From positions 4,650,001 to 4,714,000 of the forward strand of contig NZ_CP108549.1 in assembly GCF_036010325.1 (NCBI RefSeq): a DNA stretch of 64,000 nucleotides, in the 5' to 3' direction. Both the position numbers and the translations under genes were made by a program. Under the pieces are notes generated by a model. It did not search any database. It saw nothing but the letters and a program-made list of their open reading frames with translations, and was not told the origin of the DNA. This stretch comes from Streptomyces sp. NBC_01210. GTDB lineage: Bacteria; Actinomycetota; Actinomycetes; Streptomycetales; Streptomycetaceae. Positions 18,203 to 25,415 of this stretch are shown here, piece after piece; position 1 is the first letter of the stretch, and the number at the start of each line of letters is the position of its first letter.

Positions 18203-18994
18203 TTACTTCGAGTCGCGGTTGAACTTCGAGGTCGACCAGAAGTAGCCGAGCACCGCGAGACCCAGGCACCAGGCGATGGCGAGCCATCCGTTGTGGCCGA
18301 TCTCGCTGCCGAGCAACAGGCCCCGCAGGGTTTCGATGGCGGGCGTGAACGGTTGGTACTCGGCGATCGGCTGGAACCAGCCCGGCATCGTGTCGACCGG
18401 GATGAAGGCGCTGGAGAAGAGCGGCAGCAGGATCATCGGCATCGCGTTGTTGCTGGCGGCCTCGGCGTTCGGGCTGATCAGGCCCATACCGACCGCGACC
18501 CAGGTGAGCGCCATGGCGAAGAGCACGAGCAGCCCGAACGCCGCCAGCCACTCCAGGACCGTGGCGTCCGTGGATCGGAAGCCGATGGCCACGGCGACGG
18601 CGCCCACGAGGACGACGCTCATGATCGACTGCAGCACGCTGCCGACGACGTGCCCGACGAGCACCGAACCGCGGTGGATCGCCATCGTGCGGAAGCGGGC
18701 GATGATGCCCTCGGTCATGTCGTTGGAGACGGACACCGCGGTCCCGACCGTGGTGCCGCCGATGGTCATCAGCAGGATGCCCGGGACGATATAGGCGATG
18801 TACTCGGAGCGGTCCGCGCCGCCGCCGCCGATGCCCGCGCTCATCACGTCGCCGAAGATGTAGACGAAGAGCAGCAGCAGCATGATCGGGGTGAGCAGCA
18901 GGTTCAGGGTGAGGGACGGGTAGCGCCGCGCGTGCAGGAGGTTGCGGCGCAACATCGTGGACGAGTCGCGCACAGCGAGGGAGAGGGAGCTCAT
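18203..18994 (-). CDS. ABC-2 type transporter permease (DrrB-like)
   Basis: This 263-residue membrane subunit has six hydrophobic segments and the DrrB/ABC-2 layout: a short cytosolic N-terminus (SLAVRDSSTMLRRNLLHARR), a loop with YIVPGILLMTIGGTTVGTAV, and late WFQPIAEYQPFTPAIETLRG. DrrB-type permeases work with a DrrA ATPase to export drugs or lipids. Its ATG at 18994 overlaps the ATPase stop by four bases, so the two are translationally coupled. Confidence 0.92.
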   Translation of the reverse strand: MSSLSLAVRDSSTMLRRNLLHARRYPSLTLNLLLTPIMLLLLFVYIFGDVMSAGIGGGGADRSEYIAYIVPGILLMTIGGTTVGTAVSVSNDMTEGIIARFRTMAIHRGSVLVGHVVGSVLQSIMSVVLVGAVAVAIGFRSTDATVLEWLAAFGLLVLFAMALTWVAVGMGLISPNAEAASNNAMPMILLPLFSSAFIPVDTMPGWFQPIAEYQPFTPAIETLRGLLLGSEIGHNGWLAIAWCLGLAVLGYFWSTSKFNRDSK

Positions 18995-19950
18995 CGGACG
19001 GTCTCCTTGGGCTGGTTGGGGACGGCGGCGCCGGTCAGGGCGAAGAAAACGTCGTCGAGGTCGGGGGTGTGCACCGTCAGCTCGTCCGCCTCGATGCCGG
19101 CCGAGTCCAGCCAGTCGAGGATGGAGCGCAGCTCGCGCTGGCTGCCGTCGCTGGGGATCTGCAGCGACAGCGCCTCGTCGTCCCGGGTCACCTCGCGCAG
19201 GGCGACAGCGGCGGACTGGTACGCGGCCGGGTCGTCGAACCGCAGCCGCACGTGCCCGCCCGGGATGAGCCGCTTCAGCTCCTCGGCGGTGCCCTCGGCG
19301 GCGATCTTCCCGTCGTTGAGCACGGCGATACGGTCGGCGAGCTCGTCGGCCTCCTCCAGGTACTGGGTGGTGAGGAAGACGGTGGCGCCGTCGGAGACGA
19401 GCTCGCGGATGATCTGCCACATGTTGTGGCGGCTGCGCGGGTCGAGGCCGGTGGTCGGCTCGTCGAGGAAGATGATCCGCGGGTTGCCGACCAGGGTCAT
19501 GGCGAGGTCGAGGCGGCGCTTCATGCCGCCTGAGTAGGTGGAGGCGGGCTTCTTCGCGGCGTCGGTGAGGTCGAAGCGCTCCAGCAGCTCAGCGGCGGTA
19601 CGGCGGCCCTCGCGCTTGGACAGGTGGTGCAGGTCGCCCATGAGGAGCATGTTCTCCTCGCCGGTGATCAGGCCGTCGACGGCGGAGAACTGGCCGGTGA
19701 CGCCGATCGCGGCGCGCACCGCCTGAGGGTCGGCGGCCAGGTCGTGGCCGCCGATGTGGATGCCGCCGGTGCCTGGATCGGCGGAGATGAGGGTGGAGAG
19801 GATCTTCACGGCGGTGGTCTTGCCGGCACCGTTCGGGCCGAGCAGGGAGAAGATCGTTCCTTCGGGGACGGCCAGGTCGACGCCGTCGAGCACGACCTTG
19901 TCGCCGTAGGACTTGCGCAGCCCGTTCGCCGCGATGGCCAAGTTGGTCAT
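18991..19950 (-). CDS. ABC transporter ATP-binding protein (DrrA-like)
   Basis: This 319-residue ATPase has Walker A GPNGAGKTT (about residues 39-47), signature YSGGMKRRLDLA, Walker B RIIFLDEPTTGLDPRS and the H-loop region TVFLTTQYLEEADELADRI. A C-terminal extension of about 80 residues with DELTVHTPDLDDVFF is typical of daunorubicin-resistance type (DrrA) exporters. It powers the permease encoded directly downstream. It starts 13 bases after the DUF4097 gene, giving a three-gene operon. Confidence 0.94.
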   Translation of the reverse strand: MTNLAIAANGLRKSYGDKVVLDGVDLAVPEGTIFSLLGPNGAGKTTAVKILSTLISADPGTGGIHIGGHDLAADPQAVRAAIGVTGQFSAVDGLITGEENMLLMGDLHHLSKREGRRTAAELLERFDLTDAAKKPASTYSGGMKRRLDLAMTLVGNPRIIFLDEPTTGLDPRSRHNMWQIIRELVSDGATVFLTTQYLEEADELADRIAVLNDGKIAAEGTAEELKRLIPGGHVRLRFDDPAAYQSAAVALREVTRDDEALSLQIPSDGSQRELRSILDWLDSAGIEADELTVHTPDLDDVFFALTGAAVPNQPKETVR

Positions 19951-19963
19951 GTTGGTTGCTCCT

Positions 19964-20635
19964 TCAGAGGCTGCGGGCGGTGATGTCGCCGTAGGCGGTG
20001 GTCGCGTGGATGTTCAGGCCGGCGGCGGCGCCGTCGGTGTTCCTGAGCGCGTTGTGGATCCGGCCGTAGGCGGTGCCGGCGTCCAGTGAGGCGGAGACTC
20101 CGCGGGCGGCGCCGACCGACACCTCGCCGGACTCGGTGCGCAGCACGACCGTGCCGCGCACGGCCTCGGCGATGTGGATGTCGCCCTTTTGGGTGCTGAT
20201 CTCCGCGGGGCCGCCCAGGCGGCCGACCGAGACGTCGCCGGCGAGGAGGCCGAGGCGGGCGCTCGCGGCCTCGTCGAGCTTGACCGAGCCCTGCGCGCCC
20301 TCGAAGGCGACGTCGCCCAGCCGTCCGACGCCCCGGAACTCGGCGCTGGCCGCCTTCGCCTCGATACGGGAGCCTGCGGGCAGCTGGATGGTCACCTCGA
20401 CGGATCCGGAAGCGCCGAGGATCCGGTTCTTCGCCGGTGAGGCCTCGATCCGCAGGACGCCGTCGCCGTATTCGACCGTGATCTGCTCCGCCGCCTTCAC
20501 GTCGCGGCCCTTCGAGGCGTCCGCGGGCAGGACCTCGACCGTGGTGTCGGCCCGGTCTGCGGCGATGAACCGGATGCGTCCCGCGGGGATGTCGAGGACG
20601 GCGGAGACCGGGGCGGGGGTGTCGAACTTCTGCAT
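19964..20635 (-). CDS. DUF4097 family beta-repeat protein
   Basis: This 223-residue protein consists of short beta-strand repeats of the DUF4097 type (GSVEVTIQLPAGSRIEAKAA, GSVKLDEAAS, GDVSVGRLGGPAEISTQKGD, TTAYGDITARS). Such proteins form beta-helix or solenoid folds, and their function is not settled. No signal peptide or membrane helix is visible. It is the first gene of the exporter operon and diverges from the regulator at 20858, as is common for this cassette in Streptomyces. Confidence 0.86.
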   Translation of the reverse strand: MQKFDTPAPVSAVLDIPAGRIRFIAADRADTTVEVLPADASKGRDVKAAEQITVEYGDGVLRIEASPAKNRILGASGSVEVTIQLPAGSRIEAKAASAEFRGVGRLGDVAFEGAQGSVKLDEAASARLGLLAGDVSVGRLGGPAEISTQKGDIHIAEAVRGTVVLRTESGEVSVGAARGVSASLDAGTAYGRIHNALRNTDGAAAGLNIHATTAYGDITARSL

Positions 20636-20751
20636 TGCGCTCTCCTTCAGTCCGTTGTTTCTGACTTTGGAAACGCTACGTTGCATTCAAAGATTCGACA
20701 ACACTGTCGTTGCGCACGATCGCCATCAGTGCAGGTAAAAGCTAAGAAAGT

Positions 20752-20779
20752 GTTGCAATGGCTTTGGTTCTAATGCAAC
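20752..20779. promoter_or_regulatory. Dyad operator candidate in the divergent promoter of the exporter cassette
   Basis: GTTGCA (20752-20757) and TGCAAC (20774-20779) form an inverted repeat with a 16-base spacer. The same GTTGCA word recurs at 20680 and 20796 in this 220-base gap, and flanking bases agree (GTTGCAAT, AATGCAAC). The array spans the likely promoters of both units, so binding by the divergent MarR/GbsR-type regulator is the simplest reading. Confidence 0.5.
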
Positions 20780-20857
20780 AACAGCCACCCTGTTCGTTGC
20801 AATGAATGAGGAGTGAACGCTATACTGGAGACACCAAGGACCACGAAGGAGACCGCG

Positions 20858-21613
20858 ATGCCGGGAGGCAGACTCACCCAGCAGGAACGCCAGCAGATCG
20901 CGCTGGGACTGGCCGACGGTCTCGCCTACGCGGAGATCGCCAGACGCCTCGACCGCCCCACCTCGACGATCACGCGCGAGGTGATGCGCAACGGCGGCCC
21001 CACCGCCTACCGCGCCGACCTGGCCCACCGCGCCACCGAACGCCGCACCCACCGGCGCAGGCAGACCGCGCCCCGGGGGCCGGAGGCGCCCCCGCAGGCC
21101 CACGGACGCGACGCCGAGGCCGTGCGCGAGTACGAGGAGATGTTCACCACCCTCCTCATGCAATCGGGCCTGCCCAAGATGACGTCCCGGGTGCTGGTGT
21201 CCCTCTACACCACCGACGCGGGCAGCCTCACCGCGTCCGAACTCGTGCAGCACCTCCAGGTCAGCCCGGCGTCCATCTCCAAAGCGATCACGCTCCTCGA
21301 AAGCCAGGGCCTCATCCGCCGGGAACGGGACGAACGCCGCCGCGAGCGCTACGTCGTCGACAACGACGTCTGGTACCAGGGGATGATCGCCAGCGCCCGA
21401 TCCCACGCCCAGCTCTCCGAGATCGCACGGCAGGGCGTCAGCATCCTCGGCCCCGACACCCCGGCCGCCGCCCGCCTCGAGAACATCGCCCGCTTCGTCG
21501 ACTTCGTCGGCGAGAGCATCATCCGCGCCGCGGAGCAGGCCCGCGAAGTCCTCTACGCGAAAGCCGAAACGACCTCAGGCGGCACTGCCACGCCAAGTTC
21601 AGATCGCGGATAG
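20858..21613 (+). CDS. Regulator: IS30-type HTH_38 domain joined to a GbsR/MarR winged helix
   Basis: This 251-residue protein has two DNA-binding parts. Residues 1-70 (LTQQERQQIALGLADGLAYA, EIARRLDRPTSTITREVMRN, GGPTAYRADLAHRATERR) look like the HTH_38 domain of IS30 transposases. Residues 85-190 are a MarR/GbsR winged helix (LVSLYTTDAGSLTASELVQH, VSPASISKAITLLESQGLIR, RRERYVVDND). The start ATG at 20858 has AAGGAGA seven bases upstream; a GTG at 20813 is in frame. It most likely represses the divergent DUF4097-DrrAB operon (inference from position). Confidence 0.88.
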   Translation: MPGGRLTQQERQQIALGLADGLAYAEIARRLDRPTSTITREVMRNGGPTAYRADLAHRATERRTHRRRQTAPRGPEAPPQAHGRDAEAVREYEEMFTTLLMQSGLPKMTSRVLVSLYTTDAGSLTASELVQHLQVSPASISKAITLLESQGLIRRERDERRRERYVVDNDVWYQGMIASARSHAQLSEIARQGVSILGPDTPAAARLENIARFVDFVGESIIRAAEQAREVLYAKAETTSGGTATPSSDRG

Positions 21614-21855
21614 ACAGCCGTCTTGACGGTCACAGCCAGGCGCGCCCGTGTAGGCCCTCAATCGGGATGTCCCATTCCGGCCGGGCGACCTGCGCTTCTC
21701 TCAGCCGTCTCATTCAGGGGCCACGGCATTGCGTCTCACGATCGTGGCCCATCCAAACAGGTCGTCAGCGTGCAGGCTGGGGCGCGGTGAGGTCGCGGAC
21801 GAACACGGGCTTGAGCGGACGAACACGGGGGGGGCGCCGCAGGTCTCCGTACCGG
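21614..21855. other. Intergenic stretch with hairpin and direct repeat
   Basis: A stem GGGCCACG (21718-21725) / CGTGGCCC (21743-21750) could terminate the regulator transcript. Two copies of GCGGACGAACACGGG stand at 21795-21809 and 21815-21829, a 20-base period. No gene is seen. Confidence 0.55.
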
Positions 21856-22587
21856 CTATTCGGTCTCGGTCAAGGCGGCGAGAATCAGGTCGCTGACGGC
21901 CTTGGTGGACACCGGGTTCTGGCCCGTGATCAGGCGGCCGTCACGCACGGCATGCGGCGTCATCGGAACAGTGGAGCGCACATACTTGGCCCCCTTGGCG
22001 CGCAGTTCGTCCTCCAGGAGGAACGGCACCCTGCTCTTCACGCCGGCCAGTCTTTCCTCGACCGTCGCGAAGCCGGTGACGGTGCGGTTTCGTACGAGCG
22101 GGTTCCCGTCGGTGTCCTGGAGGTTGATGAGGGCGCAGGCGCCGTGGCAGACCGAGGAGACGATGCCGCCGCCGGCGTAGATGGCCTGGGCCGTTCGCTG
22201 CAAGTCGGCACTGTCGGGGAAATCCCACATGGTGCCGTGACCGCCTGTGAAGAAGATCGTGGAGTAGTCGTCCGGATCTGCGTCGGCAACCGGATGAGTG
22301 GCTTTCAGGCCGGACATGAAAGCCGGGTCGGCGAGATAGCTGCGAACCGTCTGGTCGGCGAACAGCCGACCGAGGCTTCGCGGGTCGAGGGGCACCTCGC
22401 CGCCCGCCGGGCTCACCACATCCACCGGGTGGCCGGCCTGTACCGCCTTGTCATAGAAGTGGACGAGTTCACCCAGCCAGAGGCCGGTCCGGTGCTTGCT
22501 CGCCCCGTAGGTGGCCTGATTGGTCACGACTGCCAGAATCTTCTTCTGTCTCACGTTTCCCACGTCTCTCTTGTCGGTCGACTGCAC
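21856..22587 (-). CDS. DJ-1/PfpI superfamily protein (type 1 glutamine amidotransferase-like)
   Basis: This 243-residue protein belongs to the DJ-1/Hsp31-type class I amidotransferase-like family. The nucleophile elbow is SSVCHGACAL with Cys147; an upstream GGHGTMWDFP loop and a Glu in GLWLGELVHF near residue 40 complete the usual active-site set. Family members act as glyoxalase III, deglycase or chaperones. It is followed by no partner and sits 47 bases downstream of DUF4345, in one direction with the SDR gene. Confidence 0.88.
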   Translation of the reverse strand: MQSTDKRDVGNVRQKKILAVVTNQATYGASKHRTGLWLGELVHFYDKAVQAGHPVDVVSPAGGEVPLDPRSLGRLFADQTVRSYLADPAFMSGLKATHPVADADPDDYSTIFFTGGHGTMWDFPDSADLQRTAQAIYAGGGIVSSVCHGACALINLQDTDGNPLVRNRTVTGFATVEERLAGVKSRVPFLLEDELRAKGAKYVRSTVPMTPHAVRDGRLITGQNPVSTKAVSDLILAALTETE

Positions 22588-22634
22588 ATTGATGCAAGGT
22601 GCGATGCCGCTCTGCCCGCCCGGGATCGGTGCCC

Positions 22635-23045
22635 TCAGGCAGCAGCCGGCGCTCGCCTCGATCTGAGGGCGGTGGAGTGCGCCCAGACGATGGCGATCGC
22701 GAGGATGAACTCCAAGGCGGCGGAGGCGAGGAAGCCTCCCGCCGGGCTGGGCATGCCGTCCTGGGCGAAGGAGACCAGCCGGCCGATGCCTCCGAGGAGG
22801 ATCGGGACGGCCAGGAAGTAGACGAGCACCCCCTGCCGCCGGACCGTTGCGGCCGCCCAGGCGAGCAGGGGGGCCCAGCCGATGTAGACGCCTGCCACGA
22901 AGCGGTACGCGTTGTCCGCCTCCGCCATGCCCGTCGGACCTCCCTGCGTCAATTGCCGCAGACCGTCTGCGGCCGCGATGGCGGCCGCCAGCAGCAGGCA
23001 GACACGGACGACGGTGGTGGCTGCTGCGACAGAGGTGTCGGCCAT
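22635..23045 (-). CDS. DUF4345 membrane protein
   Basis: This 136-residue protein has four hydrophobic helices (about residues 10-28, 48-66, 72-92 and 105-125) with NAYRFVAGVYIGWAPL, the pattern of the DUF4345 family. Function is unknown. I used the ATG at 23045; a TTG immediately before it is the only alternative. It lies between the SDR and DJ-1 genes in one direction with short gaps, so the three are probably a single unit. Confidence 0.8.
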   Translation of the reverse strand: MADTSVAAATTVVRVCLLLAAAIAAADGLRQLTQGGPTGMAEADNAYRFVAGVYIGWAPLLAWAAATVRRQGVLVYFLAVPILLGGIGRLVSFAQDGMPSPAGGFLASAALEFILAIAIVWAHSTALRSRRAPAAA

Positions 23046-23088
23046 CAAGGTCCCTTGCTCCTCTCGGGGTTGGCCCCGGGCGTGGGCG

Positions 23089-23850
23089 TCAGCCCTGCTC
23101 GGTGGGGCGTACGAGCAGCTCGTTCACGGCCACGTGCCGGGGGCGGGTGACGATGTAGCCGATGGCGTCGGCGATGTCCTCGCCCTGCAGCCGCTCGATG
23201 TCGCCAAGGCCCGCGACGATCAACTGCTGGACCATCTCCGAGTTGTGGGTGCGCAGCTCGGTTTCGACGCTGCCCGGCTCGACGACGGAGACGCGGACGT
23301 GCTGCTTGCCCAGTTCCTGGCGCAGCGCCTCGCTGAAGCCGCCGACGCCGAACTTGGTGGCGCTGTACACGGCGGACATGGCGAAGGCCATGCGGCCGTT
23401 CAGCGAGCTGATGTTGACGATGTCGGCGACCTGGCGCGGGCCGTCGGCGGCGGCCTTGACCAGGTGCGGGATGGCCGCGTGGGAGGTGTACATCAGGCCC
23501 ATGAGGTTGATGTCGACCATGCGCTGCCAGTCGTTCAGGTCCGCGCCCGGGGTGGGGCCGAGCAGCATGAGCCCGGCATTGTTGACCACGGTGTCCAGAC
23601 GGCCCAGCCCCTCGACGGTCCTCTCAACGGCTTCAGCGGCGGCCTGGGCGGTGGTGATGTCGGCGGGCACGGCCAGGGCCTTTCCGCCCGCCTCGGAGAT
23701 TCCCACGGCGAGGGCGGTGAGCCGGTCCTCGCGCCGTCCGACCAGGGCCACCGAGGCGCCCTGGCGGGCAAGCTCCAGTGCTGTGGCGTGGCCGATGCCG
23801 CTGGAGGCTCCGGTGACCAGGGCGACGGTTCCTTCAAGACGACGAGTCAT
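23089..23850 (-). CDS. SDR family oxidoreductase
   Basis: This 253-residue protein is a classical short-chain dehydrogenase: the NAD(P) loop TGASSGIGHA (residues 14-23), NNAG in LDTVVNNAGL, the catalytic Ser in IVNISSLNG, and Y-S-A-T-K at the active-site Tyr/Lys. An Arg after the glycine loop (GRREDR) suggests NADPH preference. It is divergent from a TetR gene with a dyad between them, so TetR control is likely. The substrate is unknown. Confidence 0.93.
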   Translation of the reverse strand: MTRRLEGTVALVTGASSGIGHATALELARQGASVALVGRREDRLTALAVGISEAGGKALAVPADITTAQAAAEAVERTVEGLGRLDTVVNNAGLMLLGPTPGADLNDWQRMVDINLMGLMYTSHAAIPHLVKAAADGPRQVADIVNISSLNGRMAFAMSAVYSATKFGVGGFSEALRQELGKQHVRVSVVEPGSVETELRTHNSEMVQQLIVAGLGDIERLQGEDIADAIGYIVTRPRHVAVNELLVRPTEQG

Positions 23851-23908
23851 GGTTCAAGCCTTTCGATGAACGGCCGCGTTCCTCGGGCCGTACGAGATAG
23901 AGGGGTGA

Positions 23909-23931
23909 ATGGCCCTACTGGTGTGGGCCAT
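23909..23931. promoter_or_regulatory. Candidate TetR operator between SDR and TetR genes
   Basis: ATGGCCC (23909-23915) and GGGCCAT (23925-23931) form a perfect 7-base inverted repeat with a 9-base spacer, in the middle of the 113-base divergent gap. Confidence 0.5.
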
Positions 23932-23963
23932 ACAGGGGTGGAGGCCGCTCAAGGCCGGGCCGA

Positions 23964-24587
23964 ATGCACAATGGGGAAGTGAGCAGCACTGGGCAGAAGA
24001 CAACCGACGCCGCGCGTCAGGCGACCACGATCGACCGGGAGCTGCCGCCTCGCGAACGCCTGGTCCGGGCCGCGTCGCGGCTCTTCTACTACGAGGGCGT
24101 ACGCGCGATCGGCGTGGAGCGGCTGATCGCCGAGGCCGGGGTGACCAAGGCGACGTTCTACCGGCACTTCGCTTCCAAGGACGACCTGGTCGTGGCCTAT
24201 CTGCTGACCAAGGACGCCTACTACAAGGCGGTGGCCGAACCGCTGGCCGCCGAGTACCCGCCCGCCGAAGCGATCGACCTCATCTTCGAGGCGATCGCCG
24301 AGCACGCCCGCGAGCGCGGCTTTCGCGGGTCGCCGTTCCTGAACGCGGCCGCCGAGTACCCCGACGCCGACCATCCCGTCCGCGGCCTGGTGGCGACCCA
24401 CCGGAACTGGATCCGCACCCTCTTCGAAGACCTGCTCACCCGGTTCGGCCACGCCGATCCGGAGTCGGCGGCCGGAGCGCTGCTGATGATGTACGACGGC
24501 GCGATGGCCGCCGGCTACCTGGACGACTCGACGGCCGCGCAGCAGACCCTGCTGAACGCGGTCCGGCTCATCCGATCCGGGAGCTGA
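23964..24587 (+). CDS. TetR family transcriptional regulator
   Basis: This 207-residue protein has the TetR HTH at about residues 30-75 (RLFYYEGVRAIGVERLIAEA, GVTKATFYRHFASKDDLV) and an all-helical C-terminal domain of normal size. The ATG at 23964 is used; a GTG at 23979 just after GGGGAA is possible. It is divergent from the SDR gene and probably represses that unit; the ligand is unknown. A GC-rich inverted repeat near 24621-24645 follows and may terminate it. Confidence 0.9.
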   Translation: MHNGEVSSTGQKTTDAARQATTIDRELPPRERLVRAASRLFYYEGVRAIGVERLIAEAGVTKATFYRHFASKDDLVVAYLLTKDAYYKAVAEPLAAEYPPAEAIDLIFEAIAEHARERGFRGSPFLNAAAEYPDADHPVRGLVATHRNWIRTLFEDLLTRFGHADPESAAGALLMMYDGAMAAGYLDDSTAAQQTLLNAVRLIRSGS

Positions 24588-24869
24588 CCCCAGCTGGAGC
24601 ACGCGAAGCAGCGGCCCTTTGCGGGCCCCCGGCCGGGCCGGGGCGCGGATTGGTTTCATAGCGCCTTTTGATCTCTGTGCGACATGCATCGGCGACCCAC
24701 CGGCAGTTCTGCGCCTGGAGCCAGTCTCGACCGATGGGCCGAGAACCGCCCTCCAAGGGATAGAAAGACCGGTCGTTCTACCTATTGACGATAGCGCCTG
24801 TACCGTCCGCGCGCCAGCGGAGCCCGATGCCCCAGGGGCTGGGGAATTGCGTGACCCATCACTGGGGAA
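24588..24869. other. Non-coding stretch with orphan operator and transposon-end-like repeats
   Basis: No gene is supported. It contains a 20-base near-palindrome (24761-24780) and two copies of a 16-base motif (24839-24854 and 24862-24877), both described separately. Confidence 0.6.
24761..24780. promoter_or_regulatory. Orphan TetR-type operator
   Basis: TAGAAAGACCGGTCGTTCTA is a palindrome with 18 of 20 positions matching. The GACCGGTC core flanked by TAGAA/TTCTA resembles operators of NemR/AcrR-type TetR regulators. No intact gene starts next to it on either strand. Confidence 0.6.
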
Positions 24870-24877
24870 TTAGGTGA
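24839..24877. repeat. Tandem 16-base motif next to the TnsA remnant
   Basis: CTGGGGAATTGCGTGA (24839-24854) and CTGGGGAATTAGGTGA (24862-24877) differ at two positions and lie 23 bases apart in the same orientation. Repeated short binding sites at an element end are typical of Tn7-like transposons. Confidence 0.55.
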
Positions 24878-25241
24878 TCGACCCGCGGGCCCAGCCAAGG
24901 GCGAAGTTCACCTTCGGCCGCGTGAGCAGGTGCCGGGGCTTGACGCCGACGACCAGCGGCACGTCCCTGCCTCGCAGAACGAGGAAGTCCGGGACATGAC
25001 ACCGCCGTCGATCGTCCATGGTGGAGAGGAGAAACGGCTGGGCGAACACCGCCCTCACGTCCTGGTCGAAGTCGGCGTAGAGCAGGTGCGTCAGCTCGAG
25101 TCTCGACTCTTAGACGACATGGTCACGCATCGTGGAGGACCAGTACGTGCCCGAGTAGTGCTTCTGACCGTGCCGCCAGCGGAACGTACGCCACGGCACC
25201 GAAGGCTCAAAGACATCGACGCCGGCAGTCGGCCAGCTGAG
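24870..25241 (-). pseudogene. Decayed TnsA-like transposase endonuclease gene
   Basis: One minus frame reads AGVDVFEPSVPWRTF, RWRHGQKHYSGTYWSSTMRD, HVV, then a TAA (25110-25112), then ESRLELTHLLYADFDQDVRA, VFAQPFLLSTM, CHVPDFLVLRGRDVPLVVGV and KPRHLLTRPKVNFALGWARG, stopping at 24870. This is the pattern of actinobacterial TnsA-like heteromeric transposase endonucleases; the catalytic Glu (ESRLEL), Asp (PDF) and Lys (VKPRH) positions are recognisable. The internal stop replaces an aromatic residue and the C-terminal part is missing, so the gene is dead. No TnsB or TnsC gene is nearby. Confidence 0.8.
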
Positions 25242-25415
25242 ACATCTCCACGATCACGGCGGAGAACACCGTTGCATAGGTCGCAACGAGGAACAGCACC
25301 ACTACGGGCGAACGATCAGACAGGAGTTCGTCTCACTGCCCTGTCCCTTGGGCCAGAAAAGGGCCACCGCCAACGAGAAAGGGACATTGGAAATGCGAAC
25401 CTACAGCCCGCCAGA
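25242..25415. other. Gap between TnsA remnant and dnaB
   Basis: No gene seen. GTTGC and GCAAC form a small dyad around 25271-25287. The 5' end of the transposase remnant is lost here. Confidence 0.4.
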
